Positions 1 through 5,654 of a DNA stretch of 12,922 bases are shown here, in pieces; positions within the stretch are counted from its first letter, which is position 1, and every line of letters begins with the position of its first letter. Position numbers and translations under genes: made by a program. Origin of the DNA: Hydrogenophilales bacterium (GTDB taxonomy: Bacteria > Pseudomonadota > Gammaproteobacteria > Burkholderiales > Thiobacillaceae); NCBI GenBank assembly GCA_016719465.1, contig JADJYY010000033.1, forward strand, positions 1 to 12,922, in the 5' to 3' direction. The notes beneath the pieces are model-generated. The model was not told the DNA's origin, did no database searches, and was given only the letters and a program-made list of their open reading frames with translations.

Positions 1-5
1 GAGGT

Positions 6-32
6 AAAAACAAAACGCCCCATGACGGGGCG
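6..32 (-). terminator. Intrinsic (rho-independent) terminator after tatC
   Basis: Read on the minus strand, a perfect 6-bp stem CGCCCC/GGGGCG with a 5-nt loop (16-32) is followed at once by TTTTGTTTTT (15-6). It begins about 30 nt past the tatC stop codon, so it closes the minus-strand array. On the plus strand no T-tract follows the hairpin, so it looks one-directional. Confidence 0.9.
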
Positions 33-62
33 CCTGCGGAAATATCGCACCGAATTAGTGCG

Positions 63-887
63 TCATCCGGCCTTCTTCTGTTCGTCATCGAGACGATCCA
101 GTTCGGACTCCAGTTCCTCTTCCGACAGCGGTTTGTACACCTCCGCCTCGGGAGCCGGCGCGGCCGGCCGGTTCTTCACCACCCAGCCGGCGATGATTAC
201 GCCCAGTTCGTACAGCAGCCACAGCGGCACGGCGAGCATGATCTGGGACACCACGTCCGGCGGCGTGAAGATGGCGCCGATGACGAAGGCGCCGACGATG
301 ACGTAAGGCCGCGCCTCCTTGAACTTGCCGACCTCGACGATTCCCGTCATGGCCAGGACGATGACCACGATGGGCACCTCGAAGGTGAGCCCGAAGGCCA
401 GGAACATGGTGATGACGAAATCCAGGTACTTGCCGATATCGGTCATCACCGCCACACCCTGGGGAGCGATGCCGATAATGAAGCCGAAGACCACCGGAAA
501 CACGAGGAAATAGGCGAAGGCCATGCCGCAGGCGAACAGGAACACGCTCGCCACCACCAGGGGCAGGATCATCTTTCTCTCGTGGGAATACAGGCCGGGC
601 GCGATGAACGCCCAGACCTGGTAGAGGATGTAGGGCAGCGCCCCCAGAAAAGCCGCCATCATGGCCACCTTGATGGGCACGAAGAAGGGCGTGACCACCT
701 CGGTGGCGATCATCTGCCCTCCCTGGGGCAGCTTGGAAAGCAGGGGCTGGGCCAGCACCGTGTAGAGATCGTTGGCGAACGGAAACAGACAGACGAACAG
801 CACGATCCAGGCGATGGAAGCGCGCAGCAGCCGATCGCGCAGCTCGATCAGATGGGAGATGAAGGTTTCCTGGCCGTCGATGTGCAT
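63..887 (-). CDS. tatC: Sec-independent protein translocase subunit TatC
   Basis: TatC is the six-helix inner-membrane receptor that, with TatB, recognises twin-arginine signal peptides of folded proteins. The 274-residue product has the family's N-terminal motif (ETFISHLIELRDRLL, about 7-21) and six hydrophobic segments. Key positions match E. coli TatC numbering: F94 and E103 in the first cytoplasmic loop (FIAPGLYSHERK), E170, and D211 in TPPD. The C-terminal tail after the last helix is long, charged and acidic (about 240-274). The ATG lies 15 nt after the tatB stop. The intervening sequence is C-rich (CCCCCCTCC before ATG) and has no Shine-Dalgarno, so expression may depend on coupling to tatB. 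It is the last gene before the terminator. Identity is secure. Confidence 0.97.
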   Translation of the reverse strand: MHIDGQETFISHLIELRDRLLRASIAWIVLFVCLFPFANDLYTVLAQPLLSKLPQGGQMIATEVVTPFFVPIKVAMMAAFLGALPYILYQVWAFIAPGLYSHERKMILPLVVASVFLFACGMAFAYFLVFPVVFGFIIGIAPQGVAVMTDIGKYLDFVITMFLAFGLTFEVPIVVIVLAMTGIVEVGKFKEARPYVIVGAFVIGAIFTPPDVVSQIMLAVPLWLLYELGVIIAGWVVKNRPAAPAPEAEVYKPLSEEELESELDRLDDEQKKAG

Positions 888-902
888 GGAGGGGGGATCG
901 CT

Positions 903-1448
903 TCAGCCGGCGGAGCCGTCGGGAGAGCCGTCCGGCGCGCGCGCCACCTTGGGCGGGGGCGGCCCCGCCTCGGCTGCGCCGGTGCCAGCGGTGGACGCGG
1001 TATCGACCGCCTCGGTCGCCGGCGTAGCCGCCAGAGCGGGGAGGGCCTCGCCCTCGCCCGGCGTGTTCGCGTCACCCGCGGCCGATGCCTCGGCCTTGAT
1101 CTTTTCATACTCCTGCATGGCCAGACCGCCATCGGTAACGCTCATGGCCTGCATGACCCGGCTGATCTGGGTGGTTTCCTGCTCCACCACGGTTTCCGCC
1201 TCCCGCTTCACGTCGCCGGCCATGATCTCGTACTTCTGGGCGGCGTCCTTCATGTCCTGCTGCATCTTGCGCAACTCCTCCAGCTTGATGTCCCGGTCGA
1301 TGTCCTGCTTGACCTGGGAGACATAGCGGTTGAGCTTGCCGAGCCATTGCCCGGCGCTGCGCGCCACCTTGGGCAGGCGCTCGGGTCCGATGACCACGAG
1401 GGCCACCAGACCGATGACGAGGAGTTCGGAGAAGCCGAGATCGAACAT
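903..1448 (-). CDS. tatB: Sec-independent protein translocase subunit TatB
   Basis: TatB partners TatC in the Tat substrate receptor. The 181-residue product starts MFDLGFSELLVIGLVALVVI, a single N-terminal transmembrane helix with the conserved polar Glu8, followed by GPERLPKVAR (21-30) and a long amphipathic, probably coiled helix to about residue 105. FDLGFSELL and GPERLP distinguish TatB from TatA. The last 60 residues are low-complexity, rich in Ala, Pro, Gly and Thr, and end in PDGSPDGSAG; such tails vary in the family. A PKVAR peptide occurs twice (26-30 and 166-170), from a shared 16-nt DNA word. There is no Shine-Dalgarno: the bases before ATG are CTCACTCCCCC, the end of an inverted heptad-repeat element. 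The neighbours tatA and tatC confirm the assignment. Confidence 0.97.
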   Translation of the reverse strand: MFDLGFSELLVIGLVALVVIGPERLPKVARSAGQWLGKLNRYVSQVKQDIDRDIKLEELRKMQQDMKDAAQKYEIMAGDVKREAETVVEQETTQISRVMQAMSVTDGGLAMQEYEKIKAEASAAGDANTPGEGEALPALAATPATEAVDTASTAGTGAAEAGPPPPKVARAPDGSPDGSAG

Positions 1449-1453
1449 GGGGG

Positions 1454-1532
1454 AGTGAGGAGCGAGGGGTGAGGAGTGAGGGGACCGGGGGGGTGTTCTT
1501 TACGCCTCGCCCCTCACTCCTCTCTCCTTACC
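1454..1532. repeat. Inverted heptad-repeat element between tatA and tatB
   Basis: Plus-strand 1454-1481 is four tandem 7-mers of consensus RGYGAGG (AGTGAGG, AGCGAGG, GGTGAGG, AGTGAGG). Positions 1505-1532 are four 7-mers of the complementary type (CCTCGCC, CCTCACT, CCTCTCT, CCTTACC). A 23-nt spacer with a run of seven or more G separates them. The two 28-nt arms are complementary at 22 of 28 positions by direct comparison, with two more G-U pairs possible in minus-strand RNA, and neighbouring registers also pair. The element fills 79 of the 88 bp between tatA and tatB and ends 5 nt before the tatB ATG. It has no T-tract, so it does not look like an intrinsic terminator. Confidence 0.85.
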
Positions 1533-1536
1533 GGAT

Positions 1537-1761
1537 TCAGCTCTGCTGTTTGTCCTTGACCTCGCCCTCGATGGTGGTGCCGCGGGTCTCGCCTTCGCGC
1601 GGCAACTCGGTGGGCTTGTTCTTTTCCTCGCCCATGGCTTCCTTGAAGTTCTTCACGGCGCCGCCCAGGTCGCCGCCGATGTTGCGCAGCTTCTTGGTGC
1701 CGAACACCAGCAGAACGATCACCAGTACGATCAACCAATGCCAGATGCTGAATGAGCCCAT
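1537..1761 (-). CDS. tatA: Sec-independent protein translocase subunit TatA
   Basis: TatA oligomerises to form the transport pathway of the Tat system. The 74-residue product has a short N-terminal membrane helix (about 6-20, WHWLIVLVIVLLVF), the F20-G21 hinge typical of TatA/E, and an amphipathic helix (KKLRNIGGDLGGAVKNFKEAM, 23-43) ending in the usual FKEAM. A charged, disordered tail follows. Length is within the family range. The start is supported by a strong GAGGAG site 7 nt upstream. It lies 24 nt downstream of hinT and 88 nt upstream of tatB, with an inverted repeat element in the latter gap. This is the best ribosome binding site of the tat genes, which suits TatA being needed in excess over TatB and TatC. 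Confidence 0.97.
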   Translation of the reverse strand: MGSFSIWHWLIVLVIVLLVFGTKKLRNIGGDLGGAVKNFKEAMGEEKNKPTELPREGETRGTTIEGEVKDKQQS

Positions 1762-1768
1762 GGTGTTT

Positions 1769-1774
1769 CTCCTC
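1769..1774 (-). promoter_or_regulatory. Shine-Dalgarno site of tatA
   Basis: GAGGAG on the minus strand lies 7 nt before the tatA ATG, in the short AT-rich hinT-tatA gap. It is the clearest ribosome binding site in the window and fixes the tatA start. Confidence 0.85.
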
Positions 1775-1785
1775 GATTAAACGAA

Positions 1786-2124
1786 TTAAAGCGGGCGCGG
1801 CCCGTTGCCGCCGATAACGTGGACATGCAGGTGAAACACCTCCTGCCCACCGCCCCTGCCCGTGTTGATCACGGTGCGAAAACCGTCCGCCAGGCCCTGC
1901 TCGCGGGCCAGGCGGGGCGCCAGTATAAGGATTTTTCCCAGAACGTCCCGATGAGTTTCGTCGCATTCCGCGAGGGAAGCCACGTGGCGCCTGGGGATGA
2001 TCATGAAATGCACCGGCGCCGCGGGATGGATGTCGTGAAAGACCAGCACGTCGTCGTCTTCATAAATCTTGCGGCAGGGAATTTCTCCCGCCACGATCTT
2101 GCAGAAAATGCAGTTCTCGCTCAT
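1786..2124 (-). CDS. hinT: HIT-family purine nucleoside phosphoramidase (HinT)
   Basis: HinT hydrolyses nucleoside 5'-phosphoramidates and adenylated-lysine type substrates; its cellular role in bacteria is still loosely defined. The 112-residue protein has the histidine-triad motif HLHVHV at 98-103, with H100 the expected nucleophile. It also has the N-terminal CIFCKI (5-10) and PRRHV (44-48), whose Cys and His residues form a metal site in many HIT proteins. Its start overlaps the hisE stop as ATGA, with AAGGA just upstream. A HIT gene after hisE is common in proteobacterial his operons. Whether it serves histidine synthesis (which makes phosphorylated purine intermediates and AICAR) or is simply a passenger cannot be read from sequence. 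Confidence 0.93.
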   Translation of the reverse strand: MSENCIFCKIVAGEIPCRKIYEDDDVLVFHDIHPAAPVHFMIIPRRHVASLAECDETHRDVLGKILILAPRLAREQGLADGFRTVINTGRGGGQEVFHLHVHVIGGNGPRPL

Positions 2125-2465
2125 GTCTGTTCCTTGCGCGCGGCTTTTTCCGCCAGTCCGGACAAACCTTCGCGTCGGGCCAGCTCATTGAGAATCTCGC
2201 CGGGATGGATGCCCTGCTGGGCCAGCAGCACCAGCGAATGAAACCATAGGTCGGCGGTTTCATAGACCACTTTTTCCCGCGCGCCATCCTTGGCGGCCAT
2301 GATGGTCTCCGCCGCTTCCTCGGCCACCTTCTTCAGGATGGCGTCCAGGCCCTTGGCGTACAGCCTGGCCACGTAGGAGCTTTGCGGGTCGGCGTGCTTG
2401 CGGGCTTCCAGGGTTTCCGCCAGGCGGTCCAGGATATCGCGGCCGGATTCGTGGGATGGGCTCAT
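2121..2465 (-). CDS. hisE: Phosphoribosyl-ATP pyrophosphohydrolase (HisE)
   Basis: HisE performs the second histidine step, removing pyrophosphate from phosphoribosyl-ATP to give phosphoribosyl-AMP. The 114-residue product is all-helical, MazG-like, with the metal-binding signatures EEAAETIMAAK (49-59) and ETADLWFHSLV (69-79). It is separate from HisI, unlike the fused HisIE of enterics. The ATG chosen at 2465 overlaps the hisI stop as ATGA and gives the normal family N-terminus. The same frame stays open further upstream inside hisI, but that reading is not HisE-like. It overlaps hinT by 4 nt at its end. Identity is firm. Confidence 0.95.
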   Translation of the reverse strand: MSPSHESGRDILDRLAETLEARKHADPQSSYVARLYAKGLDAILKKVAEEAAETIMAAKDGAREKVVYETADLWFHSLVLLAQQGIHPGEILNELARREGLSGLAEKAARKEQT

Positions 2466-2887
2466 TTCTTGTAGATCTCGTGGGGGTCCTTGAGCACCGG
2501 CTCCACCGACACCCACTGACCGTTTTCCAGCTTCTGGAAAAAGCAACTGCGCCGACCGGTATGACAGGCGATGCCGCCAATCTGTTCGATCTTCATCAGG
2601 AGCACGTCCTCGTCGCAATCCAGGCGCAGTTCCAGCACCTTCTGGGTGTGGCCGGATTCCTCGCCCTTGTGCCACAGTTTCTTGCGGGAACGGGACCAGT
2701 ACACCGCCTCGCCGGTTTCCACGGTGCGCTTCAAGGCTTCCCGGTTCATCCAGGCCACCATGAGGATCTCGCCGGTTTTGGCGTCCTGGGCGATGGCCGG
2801 CAACAGGCCGTCGTCGGACCAGTTGATCTTGTTCAGCCAGGCATCATGTCGATCGCCCGGCCGTCCCGGGACCGTCTTCTCGCTCAC
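2462..2887 (-). CDS. hisI: Phosphoribosyl-AMP cyclohydrolase (HisI), GTG start
   Basis: HisI opens the adenine ring of phosphoribosyl-AMP, the third histidine step, using zinc. The product is about 141 residues. It carries the core ILMVAWMNREAL (41-52), the metal-binding LDCDED (89-94, Cys91 with Asp90/92/94) and CHTGRRSC (108-115) with two further Cys ligands. No ATG precedes the conserved core (first Met is in MVAWMN), so I place the start at GTG 2887. That GTG overlaps the hisF stop as GTGA, the same coupled geometry as other junctions here. The reading frame stays open far upstream through hisF, which would hide this start from an ATG-only caller. The N-terminal 18 residues are less conserved than the rest, so the start is probable but not certain. 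Confidence 0.93.
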   Translation of the reverse strand: MSEKTVPGRPGDRHDAWLNKINWSDDGLLPAIAQDAKTGEILMVAWMNREALKRTVETGEAVYWSRSRKKLWHKGEESGHTQKVLELRLDCDEDVLLMKIEQIGGIACHTGRRSCFFQKLENGQWVSVEPVLKDPHEIYKK

Positions 2888-3654
2888 AGTCTTACCTCTA
2901 TGCCTTGCTCGGCCATGAAGTGCTTGCACTGCTCCACGGTGTATTCGCCAAAGTGGAAGATGCTGGCGGCCAGCACCGCGTCGGCGCCGCCGATCTTCAC
3001 GCCGTCCGCCATGTGTCGCAGGTTGCCCACGCCACCACTGGCGATGACGGGAATATTCACGGCGTCGACGATGGCCCGGGTCAGGTTCAGGTCGAAACCG
3101 ATCTTGGCGCCGTCCCGGTCCATGCTGGTGAGAAGGATCTCGCCGGCGCCGAGTTCCTCCATCTTGCGCGCCCATTCCAGGGCATCCAGGCCGGTGGGCT
3201 TGCGCCCGCCGTGGGTGAAAATTTCCCATTTCGGGGTCGCGCCCCAGACCGTCTGCTTGGCGTCGATGGCCACCACGATGCACTGGCTGCCGAAGCGGTC
3301 GGTGCAATCCCTCACCAGTTGCGGGTTGAACACGGCGGCGGTGTTGATGGACACCTTGTCGGCGCCGGCGTGGAGCAGCCGGCGCACGTCCTCCACCGCG
3401 CGCACGCCACCGCCCACGGTAAGGGGGATGAACACCTGGGCGGCCACATCCTCGATGATGTGCAGGATCAGGTCGCGGTTGTCGGAGGTGGCGGTGATAT
3501 CCAGAAAGGTGAGTTCGTCGGCGCCCTGTTCGTCGTAGCGACGGGCGATCTCCACCGGATCGCCGGCATCCCGCAGATTGACGAAATTGACGCCCTTGAC
3601 GACGCGGCCGGCGGTGACGTCCAGGCAGGGAATGATGCGTTTGGCCAGGCCCAA
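2884..3654 (-). CDS. hisF: Imidazole glycerol phosphate synthase cyclase subunit HisF, TTG start
   Basis: HisF is the (beta/alpha)8 half of IGP synthase. It takes ammonia from HisH and converts PRFAR to imidazole glycerol phosphate and AICAR. The 256-residue protein begins MGLAKRIIPCLDVTAGRVVK, with catalytic Asp12 in IPCLD and Asp131 in VVAIDAK. Phosphate-binding loops VGGGVR (80-85) and ASGGVG are present. The start codon is TTG at 3654, one base after the hisA stop; no ATG or GTG precedes the conserved IPCLD, and the next in-frame option, CTG, would be rarer still. The gene sits between hisA and hisI; its partner hisH lies just upstream of hisA. Confidence 0.96.
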   Translation of the reverse strand: MGLAKRIIPCLDVTAGRVVKGVNFVNLRDAGDPVEIARRYDEQGADELTFLDITATSDNRDLILHIIEDVAAQVFIPLTVGGGVRAVEDVRRLLHAGADKVSINTAAVFNPQLVRDCTDRFGSQCIVVAIDAKQTVWGATPKWEIFTHGGRKPTGLDALEWARKMEELGAGEILLTSMDRDGAKIGFDLNLTRAIVDAVNIPVIASGGVGNLRHMADGVKIGGADAVLAASIFHFGEYTVEQCKHFMAEQGIEVRL

Positions 3655-3655
3655 G

Positions 3656-4405
3656 TCAGTTCGCCCCGCCGCCCAGTTCGTCCGCCAGGGCCTGGGCGGC
3701 GGCGAAGTCCAGGGTGCCTTCGTAGATGGCGCGGCCGGTGATGGCGCCCATGATGCCCTCGCCTTCCACGGCGCAAAGCTTGCGCACGTCGTCCAGGTTG
3801 GTGATGCCGCCGCTGGCGATGACCGGGATGGTGAGGGCCTGGGCCAGCTTCACGGTGGCTTCGATGTTGACGCCTGAGAGCATGCCGTCGCGGCCGATGT
3901 CGGTGTAGACCACCCCCTCGACGCCGTAGTCCTGGAACTTCATCGCCAGGTCGATGACATCGTGGTGGGTCACCTTGGACCAGCCCTCCACCGCCACCTT
4001 GCCGTCCTTGGCGTCCAGGCCGACGATGATGTGGCCGGGGAAAGCGGTGCAGGCGTCGTGCAGGAAGCCCGGGTTCTTCACCGCCGCGCTGCCGATGATG
4101 ATGTAGGTGATGCCATCGTCCAGGTAGCGCTCGATGGTATCCAGGTCGCGGATGCCACCCCCCAGTTGCACGGGGATCTCGTCGCCCACCGCGTTGACGA
4201 TGGCCTTGATGGCCGCCTCGTTCACCGGCTTGCCGGCGAAGGCGCCGTTCAGGTCCACCAGGTGCAGGCGCCGGGCGCCGCTGGCCAGCCACTTCCCGGC
4301 CATGTCGGCCGGGTTGGAGGAAAACACCGTGGCGCTGTCCATCTCGCCCTGTTTCAGGCGGACACACTGCCCGTCCTTCAAATCGATCGCCGGAATGATG
4401 AGCAT
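3656..4405 (-). CDS. hisA: ProFAR isomerase (HisA)
   Basis: HisA catalyses the Amadori rearrangement of ProFAR to PRFAR, the step before HisHF. The 249-residue (beta/alpha)8 barrel has catalytic Asp8 in IPAIDLKDG and Asp131 in VGLDAKDG. It also has the phosphate-binding loops LGGGIRD (81-87) and IASGGI, and the half-barrel repeat typical of HisA and HisF. The ATG is 12 nt after the hisH stop, within a small tandem duplication, and has only a weak purine-rich upstream signal. The stop is one base before the TTG start of hisF. The last codons contain a 19-nt word also found at the end of hisC; both encode ALADEL. Confidence 0.97.
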   Translation of the reverse strand: MLIIPAIDLKDGQCVRLKQGEMDSATVFSSNPADMAGKWLASGARRLHLVDLNGAFAGKPVNEAAIKAIVNAVGDEIPVQLGGGIRDLDTIERYLDDGITYIIIGSAAVKNPGFLHDACTAFPGHIIVGLDAKDGKVAVEGWSKVTHHDVIDLAMKFQDYGVEGVVYTDIGRDGMLSGVNIEATVKLAQALTIPVIASGGITNLDDVRKLCAVEGEGIMGAITGRAIYEGTLDFAAAQALADELGGGAN

Positions 4406-4410
4406 GGCTG

Positions 4411-4430
4411 TCTCTGATTACCTCTGATTG
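4411..4430. repeat. 10-nt tandem duplication across the hisH stop codon
   Basis: Plus-strand TCTCTGATTA is followed directly by CCTCTGATTG, 8 of 10 bases identical, with CTCTGATT exact at 4412-4419 and 4422-4429. The distal copy contains the hisH stop codon (4418-4420) and the short hisH-hisA gap; the proximal copy encodes the last HisH residues. It looks like a small slippage duplication. Confidence 0.6.
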
Positions 4431-5065
4431 CCGTCCCAGGTGGTGAAGTTGGCGAGCAGGCGCAGGCCCGCCGCCTGGCTCTTTTCGGGGTGGAACTGCA
4501 CGGCGAACAGGTTGTCCCGGGCCACCGCGCAGGTAAAGGGGAAAGGGTAGGCGCTTTCGCCGGCGATCACCCCGGCATCCGCCGGCTGGGCGAAATAGCT
4601 GTGCACGAAATAGAAGCGGGCGCCGTCCTCGATGCCCGTCCACAGGGGATGGGGCATGGCCTGGCGCACATTGTTCCAGCCCATGTGGGGCACCTTGAGC
4701 TTGTTGCCGGCCGTGTCGCGCATGGACGCATCGGGAAAACGCTTCACCTGTCCCGCCATCAGGCCCAGGCAGGGCGTATCGCCCTCCTCGCTGTGATCGA
4801 ACAGAACCTGCAGTCCCATGCAGATCCCCAGAAAGGGCTTGCTGGCCGCCGCGTCGAGAATGACATGGCGCAGGCCATGGGATTCGATTTCCGCCATGCA
4901 GTCGGGGGCCGCCCCCTGGCCGGGGAACACCACGCGCGCCGCCGAGGCGATGAGGGCGGGATCGTCGGTGACCACCACCTGGGCCCCCGGCGCCACGTGT
5001 TCCAGGGCCTTGCGCACGGAATGCAGGTTGCCCATGCCGTAGTCGATCACGGCGATATCGGCCAT
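4418..5065 (-). CDS. hisH: Imidazole glycerol phosphate synthase glutaminase subunit HisH
   Basis: HisH is the class I glutamine amidotransferase half of IGP synthase, hydrolysing glutamine and passing ammonia to HisF. The 215-residue product has the nucleophile Cys82 in FLGICMGLQVLFD, and His192 and Glu194 in FHPEKSQ complete the triad. The HisH-specific PHMGWN (126-131) sets it apart from other GATases. YGMGNLHSV near the N-terminus is typical. The ATG abuts the TAA of hisB with no intervening base, and AAGGG lies about 10 nt upstream inside hisB. Its C-terminal codons and stop lie in a 10-nt tandem duplication. The gene is complete and probably translationally coupled to hisB. Confidence 0.97.
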   Translation of the reverse strand: MADIAVIDYGMGNLHSVRKALEHVAPGAQVVVTDDPALIASAARVVFPGQGAAPDCMAEIESHGLRHVILDAAASKPFLGICMGLQVLFDHSEEGDTPCLGLMAGQVKRFPDASMRDTAGNKLKVPHMGWNNVRQAMPHPLWTGIEDGARFYFVHSYFAQPADAGVIAGESAYPFPFTCAVARDNLFAVQFHPEKSQAAGLRLLANFTTWDGNQR

Positions 5066-5653
5066 TTACAGACTGCCCTTGGTGGAAGGCAGGCTATCGC
5101 CCATGCGCGGATCGGCCTCGACGGCCATGCGCAGGGCGCGGCCGAAGGCCTTGAACACGGTTTCGGCCTGATGGTGGGCGTTGACGCCGCGCAGGCAATC
5201 CACGTGCAGGGTGACGCCGGCATGGTTGACGAAGCCCTGGAAGAATTCCCGGAACAGGTCCACGTCGAAGTCGCCGATGCGGGCGCGGGTGAATTCCACA
5301 TGGAACTCCAGTCCGGGGCGGCCGGACAGGTCGATCACCACCCGCGACAGGGCCTCGTCCAAGGGCACGTAGGCATGGCCGTAGCGGCGGATGCCCTTCT
5401 TGTCGCCCAGGGCCTTGGTGAAGGCCTGGCCCAGGGTGATGCCGATGTCCTCGGCGGTGTGGTGGGCGTCGATGTGCAGGTCGCCCTCGCCCTCGATGTC
5501 CAGGTCGATCAGGCCATGGCGCGCCACCTGGTCCAGCATGTGTTCCAGGAAGGGCACGCCGGTGCGGAAGGCGGACTTGCCGGCGCCGTCGAGATTCATC
5601 TTGACGGTGATCTTGGTTTCCAGTGTGTTGCGGGTGACTTCGGCGCTGCGCAT
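5066..5653 (-). CDS. hisB: Imidazoleglycerol-phosphate dehydratase (HisB, monofunctional)
   Basis: HisB dehydrates imidazole glycerol phosphate to imidazole acetol phosphate at a dimanganese site. The 195-residue protein has the two metal-binding signatures DAHHTAEDIGI (62-72) and NAHHQAETVFKAFGRAL (158-174), and ends PSTKGSL, the usual C-terminus. There is no N-terminal HAD phosphatase domain as in the enteric bifunctional HisB. Histidinol-phosphate phosphatase must therefore come from a gene outside this window. The ATG is one base after the hisC stop, and the stop abuts the hisH start. Confidence 0.97.
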   Translation of the reverse strand: MRSAEVTRNTLETKITVKMNLDGAGKSAFRTGVPFLEHMLDQVARHGLIDLDIEGEGDLHIDAHHTAEDIGITLGQAFTKALGDKKGIRRYGHAYVPLDEALSRVVIDLSGRPGLEFHVEFTRARIGDFDVDLFREFFQGFVNHAGVTLHVDCLRGVNAHHQAETVFKAFGRALRMAVEADPRMGDSLPSTKGSL

Positions 5654-5654
5654 C

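Noticed and set aside
1454..1532. The tatA-tatB repeat as a CRISPR-like array or transcription terminator
   Set aside because: Units are 7 nt without spacers, and no T-tract follows the stem, so neither description fits.
2888..3307. N-terminal extension of the hisI frame through hisF
   Set aside because: This part is the wrong frame of hisF, Arg/His/Gly-rich and low complexity. hisI needs only the GTG at 2887.
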